Origin: Cyanidium caldarium
Lineage: Eukaryota > Rhodophyta > Bangiophyceae > Cyanidiales > Cyanidiaceae
Direction of reading: 5' to 3'
DNA: 64,000 bases
Assembly (NCBI GenBank): GCA_026184775.1
Contig: JANCYW010000002.1
Location: 1 to 64,000, forward strand
The notes beneath the pieces were generated by a model. The model had not been told where the DNA came from. It saw only the letters and a program-made list of their open reading frames with translations, and made no database searches. Positions 47,081-57,069 of the stretch are shown here, one piece after another. Both the position numbers and the translations under genes were made by a program. Position 1 is the stretch's first letter, and each line of letters opens with the position of its first letter.

Positions 47081-47734
47081 TCACACATTGCCTTGTGACG
47101 GGCGTTTTCGTATTGAAGAGACGGCACCTGTGTCCGTCGGGTGTGCGGCCGCGGACTCGGCCTCCAGGGCGCTCTGCAGCTGGCGGGCCACCTCCTCTAA
47201 GAGGCGCTGCTGTCGCCGCCTCTGCAAGAATAATTCCAGCGCCTCGGACAGGCCATCGTAGCCGGTACTGCGGGTACAGCTGGACAGGCGCTGTTGCGCC
47301 TCCTCCACAGCGGGCGCGCCCTCCGCAACGGCCGCCCGGACGACCTGCAGCTGCTCGGACGCCGACCACTTTTGCAGCAGCGCGTCGCGCACCGCCTCCA
47401 GTTTCTGCAGCTCGCCGATGGCCGCATCGAGCTCTGCCTCACGTTTCTGAATTTCCGCGATCTGATCCTGACACCGCTCGCGCTGCTGCGCCACCTGGCG
47501 CTCGCGCACTGCCGCCGCCGTGGCCCGCAGCGACAACTGCTGCTCCCGCAGCGCGCGCACCGGCGCCAGACTGTCGTACTCGTGGCGAAACACGTCCTCC
47601 GCCCCGTCCATCGCCTCCAGCTCCACTGAATTGCGCCGCTCCAACCGCCCGCGCAGCTCATACACCAGGGACGCCTCCTCGTCCCGCACGTCCACCACCT
47701 TGACGGACGCAGCGCCGGTCGAACCGCCACCCAT
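47081..47734 (-). CDS. Coiled-coil protein of unknown function
   Basis: A 217-residue protein that is helical almost throughout, with heptad patterns from residue 20 to 145 (ERRNSVELEAMDGAEDVF, REQQLSLRATAAAVRERQ, QIAEIQKREAELDAAIGELQ) and again near 165-200 (ALELFLQRRRQQRLLEEVAR). The ATG at 47,734 gives MGGGSTGAAS, which fits the N-myristoylation pattern MGxxxT. No domain is recognised; kinetochore or trafficking coiled-coil proteins of this size were considered without convincing similarity. It is divergent from USP14 across about 250 bases. The frame is open to 48,145, but that extension overlaps the USP14 start on the other strand and is not favoured. Confidence 0.6.
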   Translation of the reverse strand: MGGGSTGAASVKVVDVRDEEASLVYELRGRLERRNSVELEAMDGAEDVFRHEYDSLAPVRALREQQLSLRATAAAVRERQVAQQRERCQDQIAEIQKREAELDAAIGELQKLEAVRDALLQKWSASEQLQVVRAAVAEGAPAVEEAQQRLSSCTRSTGYDGLSEALELFLQRRRQQRLLEEVARQLQSALEAESAAAHPTDTGAVSSIRKRPSQGNV

Positions 47735-47986
47735 TTTCACCCCTCCGAGAAGAGGAAAGAGAAGAGACGTGAACAGACACCTCTGCACTAAGTATATCCT
47801 CGGCAGATGTGCGCCACGAGACACCCCCAACACCCACTTTCTGCTCTCCACCGCCAGCCAGCACCGCAGCAGCACCGGTCGTCCCGCAGACCCGTGGCCG
47901 CGAAGGGCGCGACGGACGGGAAACGAGAGAGCGAGAGGGAGACGGGAGACGCCGCGTCGTCGGTGCGTCTGGCTGCTCGAGCAACC

Positions 47987-49402
47987 ATGGTGACGGTAAA
48001 CGTCAAGTGGAACCGGCAGGTGTACGCGGTGGATGTGGATGAGGAGGACTCTCCGGAGGTGTTCATGTCGCAGTTGTTCTCGTGCACCAACGTGCCGCCG
48101 ACACGACAGACGGTCATCGGTTTCGCGGGCGGCAAGCTGCGGCACGACCAGGTGCGGGGGTGGCGGGAGCTCGGGCTGCGGGACGGCATGACGGTGCTGA
48201 TGTTGGGCACGCCAGAGGCAGGTGTGGCGGGCGCGGATGCATCACGGCGCGTTCGCGACGATCTGGACGGGCAGGAGGCGGGTGTGGACGCGGAGGACGC
48301 GTCCGCCGGGAGGGGTTGGCGGCGGCAGGGGCTGGTGAACACCGGCAATACCTGTTACATGAACGCTACGGTGCAGTGTTTGGCGCAGGTGCCGGAGCTG
48401 GTGCAGCGGTCGTTGCGGTTGACGGCGGAGCGTGGTGGTGGCGCGTCGGAGGACGCCAACTGGCGGCTGGCGCGGGCGTACGGCCAGCTGATGCGAGCGT
48501 TGTTCGAATCGGCTGGCGAGGCGTCATCGAATGCCGACGGGTTCATCCCATCCAGCTTTTTGAGCGCGCTGCGCGCCACCTATCCGCAGTTTGCGCAGAC
48601 CAACGAGCGTGGCCTGTTCATGCAGCAGGACGCCGAGGAGTGCCTCAGCCAGCTGCTGACGTCGTTGGCGGCAGCGACGGCCACCGCCCCGTCGTCCAGC
48701 GCCCCAGGCGGCCTGGAACCGAATCCGATCGATGACCTCTTCTCCATCGAGTTGCAGACGGTGGACACTTGTCAGGAGAGCGCCGACGAGCCACCGGTGG
48801 CGTCGGTGTCGCGGGTGCGGCTGCTCGCCTGCCACATCAGCCGCGCGGTGAATCACCTGCACGAGGGCGTGCGCGAAGGCCTCGAAGAGAGCATTCAGCG
48901 CCACTCGGGCGTGCTGGCGCGGGAGGCGACTTGGAAACGCACGTCCCGCATTCAGCGACTGCCGCGATACCTGAACATCCACTTTGTGCGCTTCTTCTGG
49001 AAGCCGGTGGAGAAGGTGAAGGCGAAGATCCTGCGCAAGGTCACCTTCCCCAAGCGTCTGGATGTGTACGAGTTTTGCACGGAGGAGCTGCAGGCGGAGC
49101 TGAAGCGAGAGCGCACCGCCCGGGAGGCCCGCCCGGCCGATCATACGGAGGAGGAGGCGGCCACAGGCGACGTGCGCACCGGCATGTACGAGTTGTGCGC
49201 GGTGCTGACGCACCAGGGCCGCACGGCCGAAGCTGGGCACTATGTCGCCTGGGTGATGCAAGATGCTCAGTGGCTGAAATTCGACGATGATGCCGTGTCG
49301 CAGGTCACCGAAGAGCAAGTGATGTCCCTCTGTGGCGGCGGCGACTGGCACACGGCGTACATCTGCTTCTACCGGGCGGTGTCGGGACATTCGCCGGCGT
49401 GA
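47987..49402 (+). CDS. Proteasome-associated deubiquitinase USP14/UBP6
   Basis: Ubiquitin-specific protease that binds the proteasome and recycles ubiquitin. An N-terminal ubiquitin-like domain starts at MVTVNVKWNRQVYAVDVDEE and ends near TVLMLGTPE, which fixes the start at 47,987. After a charged linker comes the catalytic core with GLVNTGNTCYMNATVQCLAQ (nucleophile Cys123), FMQQDAEECLSQLL, RIQRLPRYLNIHFVRFFWK and the His box AEAGHYVAWVMQDAQWLKFD followed by DWHTAYICFYR. All catalytic elements are present. The length (471) is close to human USP14 (494). Confidence 0.95.
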   Translation: MVTVNVKWNRQVYAVDVDEEDSPEVFMSQLFSCTNVPPTRQTVIGFAGGKLRHDQVRGWRELGLRDGMTVLMLGTPEAGVAGADASRRVRDDLDGQEAGVDAEDASAGRGWRRQGLVNTGNTCYMNATVQCLAQVPELVQRSLRLTAERGGGASEDANWRLARAYGQLMRALFESAGEASSNADGFIPSSFLSALRATYPQFAQTNERGLFMQQDAEECLSQLLTSLAAATATAPSSSAPGGLEPNPIDDLFSIELQTVDTCQESADEPPVASVSRVRLLACHISRAVNHLHEGVREGLEESIQRHSGVLAREATWKRTSRIQRLPRYLNIHFVRFFWKPVEKVKAKILRKVTFPKRLDVYEFCTEELQAELKRERTAREARPADHTEEEAATGDVRTGMYELCAVLTHQGRTAEAGHYVAWVMQDAQWLKFDDDAVSQVTEEQVMSLCGGGDWHTAYICFYRAVSGHSPA

Positions 49403-50017
49403 GCGTCGCACACCTGCAGCTACGTCATGCGTAAACGGGCCTCGTCCGAAGACGCCGTGTGCATGTACTTCACTCCCTTGTGCCCATCTCCCCCCACATC
49501 CCATCCTATTCCCCACTCCCAGCTTTCCCGAGGGACACATTCGCGCAGGCGGATATCCCGATGGATGACCAGCACCGTTGCGCCCGAGTCCGCTGCGCCG
49601 TCACTCCCGCCTGTCCGAGATTGTCCAACTTGGACGACAAATCGGCGTTTGGGCGGAACGAACTGCTGTCAGGTCGGCGACACAACCCTGGGACGACCAC
49701 GACGTGCCCGATCGCCTTGCCGAAGCCACCACCGTGGTGCCGACAAAATCCGCCCTGAGACGCCACTCTCACACAAAGGCAATCCTGCACGGACAGCGAT
49801 TCGAATCGCGGGAGTGACGGTGCAGTGGACTCGGATGCAAAGGTAGTGGTGACAAACCGGGATATCCGCCTGCGCAAGGGCACTCCCAGGGCGGAGCAGA
49901 GTGGAGGAAAAGCACCATTTAGAACACGTAGCAGTGCGGGAATGGCCAGGAGAGCTGCGGTGACGCACACGGCGCCCTCGTGGCAACGCTCGTACGCTCA
50001 CGATGCAGGCGCCGACG
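49403..50017. other. Convergent intergenic region with a 390-bp inverted repeat
   Basis: About 615 bases between the stops of USP14 and isocitrate dehydrogenase. Most of it is occupied by the inverted repeat listed separately. No credible protein gene. Confidence 0.6.
49513..49904. repeat. Imperfect inverted repeat, arms about 95 bp
   Basis: The left arm (core 49,540-49,610) and the reverse complement of the right arm (core 49,808-49,878) share GCGCAGGCGGATATCCCG at one end and CCGTCACTCCCGC at the other. By eye the 71-bp core matches at about 57 positions, and weaker similarity extends outward to CCACTC at both ends. The loop of about 200 bp has its own partial self-complementarity. This could be a foldback (MITE-like) element or the template of a hairpin RNA. 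No flanking target duplication was recognised. Confidence 0.75.
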
Positions 50018-51322
50018 TTACAAATTCGGTGAGGATCCAAGAGCGCGCGCCAGTTTGTCATGCAGCTGCTGCTGCACGGCGTCGACGAACTCCTCGGTGT
50101 TGACGTACCTTTCACGCTTGGATCCTTCTTGCGTGCCGTGAATGGCGATGGCCAAGTCTTTCGTCATCTTCCCTGCCTCGATGGTTTCCACACACGCCGC
50201 CTCCAACGCCCTGACGTACTCTCTCAGCGCCTCGTTCCCGTCGAGCAGGGCGCGGTGCCCCAGACCGCGCGACCACGCAAAGATGCTGGCCACCGAGTTG
50301 GTGCTGGTCTCTTCGCCGCGCTGGTGCAACCGGTAATGGCGTGTCACCGTGCCGTGCGCCGCCTCTGCCAACAGCGTCGACCCATCCGGCGTCAACAGCA
50401 CGCTGCTCATGAGGCCCAGCGAGCCGTACCCCTGCGCCACAATGTCTGACTGCACGTCGCCGTCGTAGTTCTTGCACGCCCACAGAAACCCGCCCGAGGA
50501 CTTGAGCGCCTGCGCCACCATGTCGTCAATCAGGCGGTGCTCGTACCAGAGTTTGCGCTGCGCAAACTTGTCTTGGTACTCGGTGTCGTACACCTGCTGG
50601 AATAGGGAGCGCCAGCGGTTGTCGTACACTTTCAGAATGGTGTTCTTGGTGCTCAGGTACATTGGCAGCTGCCGCCGCAGCGCAAACTCGAAGCACGACT
50701 TGGCAAAGTTGCGGATGCTCTCGTCGGTGTTGAACATGCCCATGGCCACGCCGCCACCGTTTGCCCCAAAGTGGTGCACCGGCACGCGGCGCGCCTCCTG
50801 CCCTTGCGCATCGCGCAGCACCAGCTCGACGGTGTGGCCGGCGGGCACCTCCACGTCTTGCGCCTTGTACTGATCGCCAAAACCGTGACGCGCGATGACG
50901 ATCGGCTTCTGCCAACCCGGCACCAGCCGCGGCACGTTCGACACGAGAATCGGCTCGCGAAACACGGTGCCGTTGAGGATGTTGCGCAGCGTGCCGTTCG
51001 GCGACGGATACATGCGTTTCAGATGAAACTCCTCCACGCGCGCCTCGTCGGGCGTGATGGTGGCCGCCTTCACCGCCGCCTTGTACTTGATCACCGCCTT
51101 GGCCGCATCCAGAGTGATCTGATCGTCCGTGCGATCCCGCTCCGGTAGGCCGAGGTCGAAGTACACCGTCTCCAGCTCCAGGTACGGCTCGATGAGCTTG
51201 CGCTTGATCAAGCCCCAGATGACCCGCGCTTGCTCGTCCCCGTCCAACTCCACCACCGGGTTCTGTACGCGAACCTTGGGCACGCGCGGCATATGGGAAG
51301 GCGTGCTAGTCGCGGCACTCAT
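50018..51322 (-). CDS. NADP-dependent isocitrate dehydrogenase
   Basis: Eukaryotic homodimeric type that oxidises isocitrate to 2-oxoglutarate with NADP. Seen: [116 protein letters not shown] and [14 protein letters not shown]. The coenzyme loop is [20 protein letters not shown]. It ends GSSPNL, so there is no peroxisomal SKL signal. With the ATG at 51,322 (434 residues) the enzyme is probably cytosolic. The frame is open to 51,613 with an Arg-rich start ([20 protein letters not shown]) that could be a mitochondrial presequence, so the compartment is undecided. It is divergent from RABGGTB. Confidence 0.95.
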   Translation of the reverse strand: MSAATSTPSHMPRVPKVRVQNPVVELDGDEQARVIWGLIKRKLIEPYLELETVYFDLGLPERDRTDDQITLDAAKAVIKYKAAVKAATITPDEARVEEFHLKRMYPSPNGTLRNILNGTVFREPILVSNVPRLVPGWQKPIVIARHGFGDQYKAQDVEVPAGHTVELVLRDAQGQEARRVPVHHFGANGGGVAMGMFNTDESIRNFAKSCFEFALRRQLPMYLSTKNTILKVYDNRWRSLFQQVYDTEYQDKFAQRKLWYEHRLIDDMVAQALKSSGGFLWACKNYDGDVQSDIVAQGYGSLGLMSSVLLTPDGSTLLAEAAHGTVTRHYRLHQRGEETSTNSVASIFAWSRGLGHRALLDGNEALREYVRALEAACVETIEAGKMTKDLAIAIHGTQEGSKRERYVNTEEFVDAVQQQLHDKLARALGSSPNL

Positions 51323-51714
51323 GTGCGGCGGACGCCTCGACGGTGGGGTCGTCGCGTCTCGGTGGCTCCGGCCGACTGCGCTCCGTATGCAACTCGATCG
51401 CCAAGAGTGCAAGGAACTCGGCACGGCTGCTATGAAGGCACCGCAGCGCATACACAACCAGCCCCAGCTGATTATGTGGATACCTGCGGTGGCCTCTATC
51501 GGAAGGGGCCTGATTCGTGGAGCTCCCGGTGCGCAGCGCCCGCCGAGGGCCTCGCGGCGGCGGGCGGTGCGCGATTTCGCCGGAGACGCGCGGGAGGCCG
51601 TTCGCGAGTACACACACCGACACGGTGGCGAGCGAAATGCCGTGGCCAGAGCAAGGGAAGCTCGGTCCTGCCAACGAATCCCGTTGAGTTGTCCTGAAGC
51701 ATCATCCTCTTCGT
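51323..51714. other. Divergent intergenic region IDH/RABGGTB
   Basis: About 390 bases; it may include an in-frame N-terminal extension of isocitrate dehydrogenase up to 51,613. No other feature seen. Confidence 0.5.
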
Positions 51715-52797
51715 TTGGCCATGTTGAAAGAGTTTTATCGACAGGCGCACGTGGCCTTTCTGAGTAGGCACATCGACCTGGCTATGGACGGGCGCACGCC
51801 TACGTTCGAGCTGTGGTTCATCGGGCACAAAAAGCTTTCGGCAGCGTACTGGACGGTGGGCGCGCTGTTTCTGCTAAGTGCCGAGGAGCGGATACCTCGG
51901 GAGGCGCTCATCGAGTGGGTGTTGCAGTGTCAGCACGAATCGGGCGGGTTTGGCGGCGACGTGCGGCAGGATCCGCACTTGCTGTTCACGCTGTCTGCCG
52001 TACAAATACTGGCCATGCTGGACGCCTTGCACCGTGTCGACCGGGATCACATCGCCCGATACGTGGCCAGTTTGCAGCGAAAGGATGGCTCGTTCTGCGG
52101 TGACGCCTGGGGCGAGGTGGACACTCGGTTCAGCTACGCCGCGGCACTGTGCTTGTCCATCCTCCGCGGCGCCTCCGAGGGCAGCGTCGCCGGCGGTTGT
52201 GCTGCGCCGCTGGCCACCTTGCCCTACGTGGATGTTCCGGCGATGGTGGATTTCGTGATGCGCTGCGAGAACTTTGACGGCGGTTTCGGGCTGGTGCCGG
52301 GCGCCGAGTCGCACGCCGGCCAGATATTCTGCTGCGTCGGCACGCTGGCACTGTGCGGCGCCCTGCATCGCCTGCGAGACGGCGGCGACGCGCTGGGCCT
52401 GTGGCTGGCCGCGCGACAGATGCACAGTGGCGGTTTCAATGGCCGCCCCGACAAGCTGCACGACGTGTGCTACAGCTGGTGGGTGTTCTCCGCGTTGGCC
52501 ATGATCGGTCGCACGCACTGGGTAGACGCGGCGGCGCTGGAACAATTTATTCTATCGTGCCAAGACGAGCTGCTACTCGGCGCGCATCCAGCCAACGGCA
52601 TCAGCGACAGCGCTCCCGGCGGCATTGCCGACCGACCCGGCGACCAGCCGGACGCGTTTCACACCTTTTTCGGCATCACCGGACTGGCGCTGATGGGCAA
52701 GCACGGCATCGGCCCCATCGACCCGGCCTACGCCTTGCCGATGAGCGTGGTGCAACGCTTGCGGGAATCAAATGTACAGAATAAGGAGAGTGACTAG
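51715..52797 (+). CDS. RABGGTB: Rab geranylgeranyltransferase beta subunit
   Basis: Catalytic subunit that prenylates Rab GTPases together with its alpha subunit and the Rab escort protein. Prenyltransferase repeats are visible as [80 protein letters not shown] and [20 protein letters not shown]. Zinc ligands are the Asp and Cys of HDVCYSWW and the His of FHTFFG. An insertion of about 12 residues ([12 protein letters not shown]) stands before the last repeat. The wording ([13 protein letters not shown]) is that of Rab GGTase and not of farnesyltransferase or GGTase I. The start is at 51,715 or the Met two codons later. Confidence 0.95.
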   Translation: MAMLKEFYRQAHVAFLSRHIDLAMDGRTPTFELWFIGHKKLSAAYWTVGALFLLSAEERIPREALIEWVLQCQHESGGFGGDVRQDPHLLFTLSAVQILAMLDALHRVDRDHIARYVASLQRKDGSFCGDAWGEVDTRFSYAAALCLSILRGASEGSVAGGCAAPLATLPYVDVPAMVDFVMRCENFDGGFGLVPGAESHAGQIFCCVGTLALCGALHRLRDGGDALGLWLAARQMHSGGFNGRPDKLHDVCYSWWVFSALAMIGRTHWVDAAALEQFILSCQDELLLGAHPANGISDSAPGGIADRPGDQPDAFHTFFGITGLALMGKHGIGPIDPAYALPMSVVQRLRESNVQNKESD

Positions 52798-52986
52798 AAG
52801 GGTAGATGTTTCTCGGTTTTCTCGGCGTAGATCATCCCTATGGAGACGGTTGTCGCGGTGGTCTGGTGCCTCTCTTTCAGCGAACACGTCGCTCCCTCCC
52901 GACGTGGCTCGCGGTGCGGATCGGCGCCCGATCGCCGCCGCCCGTGTCGGCGGTGTTCCGCGCATTCCTCGCCGATCCTCGACCTC

Positions 52987-53502
52987 ATGGCCAAATCCCT
53001 ACGCTCCAAATCCAAACGCGCGTATCGGAGCGCGGCGCGCAAAGTACTGGAGCCGGTGTACACGAAGCGACTGAGTGAGGTGACGCGGGATCTGTACCAG
53101 CGCGCCGGCTTGTCAGCGGCTGACTTTCAACTGACGAACGCAACGGGCTCCGGCGTGCGCCACGGCGGACAAGAGGTGATCACCAACTTTGTGCCGACGC
53201 CGGAACCGGTGAAGCTGAACTGCGTGCATGGCCCGTTGGCTCAGCGCGAGCAGCGGTCGCCGACCGAGGCGGAGGTACCTGACGCGTCGACGCTGGTGAA
53301 ATCGGAGAGGCCTCTACCCAAAGCCGACGAGCGCATGCAGCTGGAGCGTTATGCGCAACGACCGGCACATCTTCGCAGCGGCTCCAATTCCCTCCGCCGC
53401 GAGCGATACCGACCCAAGCACAAGAAAAAGCACCGGGTGCAGACGAAACCGGTGTCCAAGCGACACCCGAGGAACAAGCGCTCGTTATGGAAGCAGTCCT
53501 GA
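52987..53502 (+). CDS. LLPH/DUF2423-like nucleolar protein
   Basis: A 171-residue very basic protein that begins MAKSLRSKSKRAYRSAARKV, the hallmark of the DUF2423/LLPH family. It ends in a Lys/Arg-rich tail (RERYRPKHKKKHRVQTKPVS, RHPRNKRSLWKQS) with nucleolar-signal character. Family members bind pre-ribosomal particles. The characteristic opening fixes the start at 52,987, although the frame is open to 52,840. The middle (residues 45-120) shows no recognisable motif. Confidence 0.75.
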   Translation: MAKSLRSKSKRAYRSAARKVLEPVYTKRLSEVTRDLYQRAGLSAADFQLTNATGSGVRHGGQEVITNFVPTPEPVKLNCVHGPLAQREQRSPTEAEVPDASTLVKSERPLPKADERMQLERYAQRPAHLRSGSNSLRRERYRPKHKKKHRVQTKPVSKRHPRNKRSLWKQS

Positions 53503-53754
53503 TCCGGGGTTTTATGAGCGTGCGCGTGCTGTCGCGTCTCTCGTTTATCCGTGTAAAGTGCTGGAGGGTGATCGGTACTCGGACTCCATTTTGAGCTCCT
53601 TCCCGGCGCCCTCTCGGTTTCCCCAGCCCGCGATTCCGCGCACGAGCGCCCGCGGGCGTATTCCACATCCCGCCCGTTCGGCTCGACCGTCGCGACGCAA
53701 CCCGAGGGACCACACCGACGACTGCCCTCTCCTCGACAGCCTTCTCGGGTCAGC

Positions 53755-55182
53755 ATGCTGTCGATATCCGGAAGAGCAGCGATGAAGGCAGCGATACGCA
53801 CTCCTAGTGGCGCGGCGTGGCGGTGGGGAGCCGGTAGGCTCACCTCGGCGTTGCTGAGCGGGCGGCGTCCGCTGGCGAGCAGCGGCAGCAGCGTCTCGGA
53901 GGTGGCGCCGGTGGATTCTGCGGCAGACAAACATCCTCAGCCCCACACGCCACCCTCCACCCCTCCGCTCCAACGCCCCATCTACATGGATTTCCAGGCG
54001 ACGACGCCGGTGGACCCGCGGGTGCTGGACGCTATGCTCCCCTTTTACCTGCATCGTTTTGGCAACGCGCACTCCCGCACCCACGAGTACGGCTGGGCAG
54101 CGGAGAAGGCCACCGACGAAGCGCGCGAGCATGTCGCCCGCCTGGTGAACGCTTCCAGTGCCAAAGAGATCATCTTCACCAGCGGCGCGACCGAGTCCAA
54201 CAACATGGCCGTCAAAGGCGTGGCGCACTTTTACCAGTCCACCAAGCGCCACATCATCACCACCACCACCGAGCACAAGTGCGTGCTGGATTCGTGCCGC
54301 AACCTGGAGCGCGAGGGGTTCCAGGTCACGTACCTGCCGGTGAACTCCGACGGCCGCCTGGACGTGGGGCGGCTGCGCGAGGCTATCCGCGACGACACGG
54401 CGCTGGTGTCGGTGATGATGGTGAACAACGAGATCGGCACCATTCAGCCGATAGAGGAGATCGGGCGCGTGTGCCGCGAGCGCAAAGTGTTCTTCCACTG
54501 TGACGCCGCGCAGGCGGTGGGCAAGATACCGGTCGATGTGGAGCAGATGAACATCGACCTGTTGTCCATCAGCGGCCACAAGCTGTACGGCCCGAAAGGC
54601 ATCGGCGCATTGTACGTGCGGCGGCGGCCGCGGGTGCGCATTGAACCGCTGATGAGCGGCGGCGGACAGGAACGCGGTCTGCGCTCGGGCACGCTGCCCA
54701 CACCGCTGGTGGTGGGACTGGGCGCCGCCTGCGCCATCGCGTTGGAGGAGATGGAACGCGACTACCAACACGTCAGCGCCCTTTCGCAACAGCTTTACGA
54801 CGGCATCACCAGCCGCATCGAGCACGTGCAACTGAACGGATCGCTGACGCACGGCTATCCGGGCTGCGTCAATCTCAGCTTCGCGTACGTGGAGGGCGAG
54901 TCGCTGCTGATGGCGCTCAAGACCATCGCGGTGAGCAGCGGCAGCGCTTGCACCTCGGCCAGCCTGGAGCCGAGCTACGTGCTGCGGGCGCTGGGCGTGG
55001 ACGAAGCGCTCGCGCACACCAGCATTCGTTTCGGGATCGGACGCTTTACCACGGAGCGGGAGATCGGGTACGCGATCGAGGTGGCCGAACAGCACGTGAA
55101 GCGGCTGCGCGATATGTCGCCATTGTGGGAGATGGTGCAAGAGGGCATTGACCTGAAGACGATTCAATGGAGCCAAAGTTGA
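53755..55182 (+). CDS. NFS1: Cysteine desulfurase NFS1 (IscS type)
   Basis: Mitochondrial PLP enzyme that takes sulfur from cysteine for Fe-S cluster assembly and tRNA thiolation. Seen: [68 protein letters not shown] with the PLP lysine Lys276, [14 protein letters not shown], and the mobile loop [20 protein letters not shown] with the active cysteine Cys399. It ends with [19 protein letters not shown], the NFS1/IscS tail that contacts the ISCU scaffold. The first 75 residues are rich in Arg, Ser and Ala with no acidic residue until about 49, a mitochondrial presequence. Confidence 0.97.
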   Translation: MLSISGRAAMKAAIRTPSGAAWRWGAGRLTSALLSGRRPLASSGSSVSEVAPVDSAADKHPQPHTPPSTPPLQRPIYMDFQATTPVDPRVLDAMLPFYLHRFGNAHSRTHEYGWAAEKATDEAREHVARLVNASSAKEIIFTSGATESNNMAVKGVAHFYQSTKRHIITTTTEHKCVLDSCRNLEREGFQVTYLPVNSDGRLDVGRLREAIRDDTALVSVMMVNNEIGTIQPIEEIGRVCRERKVFFHCDAAQAVGKIPVDVEQMNIDLLSISGHKLYGPKGIGALYVRRRPRVRIEPLMSGGGQERGLRSGTLPTPLVVGLGAACAIALEEMERDYQHVSALSQQLYDGITSRIEHVQLNGSLTHGYPGCVNLSFAYVEGESLLMALKTIAVSSGSACTSASLEPSYVLRALGVDEALAHTSIRFGIGRFTTEREIGYAIEVAEQHVKRLRDMSPLWEMVQEGIDLKTIQWSQS

Positions 55183-55224
55183 ACAGCGCAGCGACGGCAA
55201 ACGACGGGCCGCAAAAGCGGTGGG

Positions 55225-56871
55225 TCAGGCTTGATAGACGGAGACGGCCACGACGGCGGCCGGTCGGTATAGCGCGGCCGCCCGTCGCTTCACCGATTCG
55301 CAGATGCTGGCGATGGGCAGGTCGCTCGAGTGACCAGCTGCACCGGGTCGCGAGTGAAGCAGTCGCCGCTTACGCGCCGGGAACGCGATGGCATCCGTCG
55401 TCGGCGCCGCCGAATAGGGAGCGAAGCACGCAGAGGGACCGGCTCCTGCATCGGTGGCGGAGTTGTCTAGCGGTTGTGGTCGCTCCGGACCGACACCTCG
55501 CCCAGACCGCGGGCGTGTAGCGTCACAAACGGTCGGAGAGACATCGGTGGAGGGCGGAATGAGCGGTCGGGCGCCCTCCATTGTTTCGTCGTAACAATAA
55601 ATACTGGACTCGAGGTACGTCGGCATCTCGTCCGTGGACGGACATCCGGGAGCGCCTTGGCCAGACGAGCCGCTGGCCGGCATGCTCGGCGACAAGTTCG
55701 CCGCCGCATCGCCCTCGACGTTCACCTGAGGACGTTCACACGACTCGGCGCGCAGCGCGTACTTTCCAGGCGCAGGTTGCGGGCGCCCTGACGTCTGAGG
55801 CGCATCGACGCGTTTGCTCGGACCGCAGCGCATGCTCGCAGCGCCGGATGCCGCTGGCCGCCGCCACTCCCAGGCAAACGGACAGGCGTACGAGGGAGCT
55901 TGCGGCGGCGAGCGAGTGTCGCGCGAGGAATCGCCTGCGGGCGTAGCACCAAAGCTGCCTGCAGCAGCAACGCGAGCCCGACTCACCTTGCCGAGCGCTG
56001 TTCGCTTGGAACACGCAGCGGCCGCGCGTCCGCAGCTCCCTCGGGGGGCGTGAGGCGACCCGCGCGCGCCCGCGGAACGGGTCGGCTGACGGCCATCATC
56101 GTTCTGGGACGCCAGCACGCGGTGGCCGTTGACGGTCGAGCTGAGGGCGCTCGGCGGACGCAGCCAGCTGCCTCCGAAACAGAAGACGGAACCCGGGGTG
56201 AAAGACGGGCCCATCGTGAGCGGTGGCACCCGAGACGGCGCCGACGGCAGCGGCGGGCGTGCCGACGTGACCACCGCGCCGTCGCCATCCCCCGCACCTC
56301 TGGCATCGGAATCGCGCTGCTCGACTTGCTCACGCTGCACGCGATGCACGCAAATGCGACCGCCGCCTAGCGTCGGCATCGTCCACCCGCTGCCCACCCT
56401 ATCCACCTCCTCCGGACAAGGCAGCCCGAGCGCCAACGCGTCGTCGACACCATCCTCATCACACTGCAATCCGCACGCCATCGGCTCCAGAGTGACGTTG
56501 CCCGACAAACCGCCCGCACCTGCCGCCGCGGAGGCGCCCCACGCTTCCTCGCTTCCCGCCATGCGCCCGGTGGCCACGTTCAACAGTAGCACGCGCTCAC
56601 ACCCGCTAACCCCTAAACCACTCCCCTCATCTGGTTGACACGCCTCCCCATTCCACGACCACGGCACTGCGGCGTCCTCTCCTCCCACCTCCCCGCCCGT
56701 CACTCGCTCGTCTGCCGCCAACCACGCCGCCGATCGCGCCAACGGCGCTTGCCACTCCTCCCGTTCCACACCACCCACCACCTCTCCCCATCGTTGCACT
56801 CGCCTGCCTCCCATACCCTCTCTGTCCTCCTCTAGCCCACTCGATGCACTCAGTCTGTACCTTCGATCCAT
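55225..56871 (-). CDS. Low-complexity ORF of unknown function
   Basis: An open frame of 548 codons from the ATG at 56,871 (606 if read from 57,045). The product is rich in Gly, Ala, Ser, Pro and Arg, largely disordered and without domain, signal or membrane helix. A short acidic/aromatic patch MPTYLESSIYCYDETMEG lies near residue 425, and a basic stretch ARKRRLLHSR lies near 500. It fills the whole gap between NFS1 and the divergent COX10 and does not oppose a recognised gene for most of its length, which favours it being real. GC-rich DNA can, however, stay open by chance. Confidence 0.4.
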   Translation of the reverse strand: MDRRYRLSASSGLEEDREGMGGRRVQRWGEVVGGVEREEWQAPLARSAAWLAADERVTGGEVGGEDAAVPWSWNGEACQPDEGSGLGVSGCERVLLLNVATGRMAGSEEAWGASAAAGAGGLSGNVTLEPMACGLQCDEDGVDDALALGLPCPEEVDRVGSGWTMPTLGGGRICVHRVQREQVEQRDSDARGAGDGDGAVVTSARPPLPSAPSRVPPLTMGPSFTPGSVFCFGGSWLRPPSALSSTVNGHRVLASQNDDGRQPTRSAGARGSPHAPRGSCGRAAAACSKRTALGKVSRARVAAAGSFGATPAGDSSRDTRSPPQAPSYACPFAWEWRRPAASGAASMRCGPSKRVDAPQTSGRPQPAPGKYALRAESCERPQVNVEGDAAANLSPSMPASGSSGQGAPGCPSTDEMPTYLESSIYCYDETMEGARPLIPPSTDVSPTVCDATRPRSGRGVGPERPQPLDNSATDAGAGPSACFAPYSAAPTTDAIAFPARKRRLLHSRPGAAGHSSDLPIASICESVKRRAAALYRPAAVVAVSVYQA

Positions 56872-57069
56872 TCCCACGCCCCGCACACCACCTGCCTCCC
56901 GCCAACCTGCCGCGCACCCGCCACGAACATCGGACCGCGCGCCCGCGCTGCCCCGCCCATTCCGGAGCGTCGATCGCGAGCGCGCGGTGCATTTTCGGTT
57001 TGCGCGGACCACCCGGGGGGCGTGCGCAGCGCGCAGGTGATCCATGTTGCGGACGTGGGCAAGCCTTTC

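Noticed and set aside
49795-49812. AGCGATTCGAATCGC as a tRNA T-arm
   Set aside because: It is a simple palindrome; the base before TTCGAAT is A instead of the needed G, and no acceptor stem or D-arm can be placed around it.
53545-55200. 551-codon frame opposite NFS1
   Set aside because: Shadow frame; NFS1 on the other strand has every catalytic motif. The product is His/Arg/Val low complexity.
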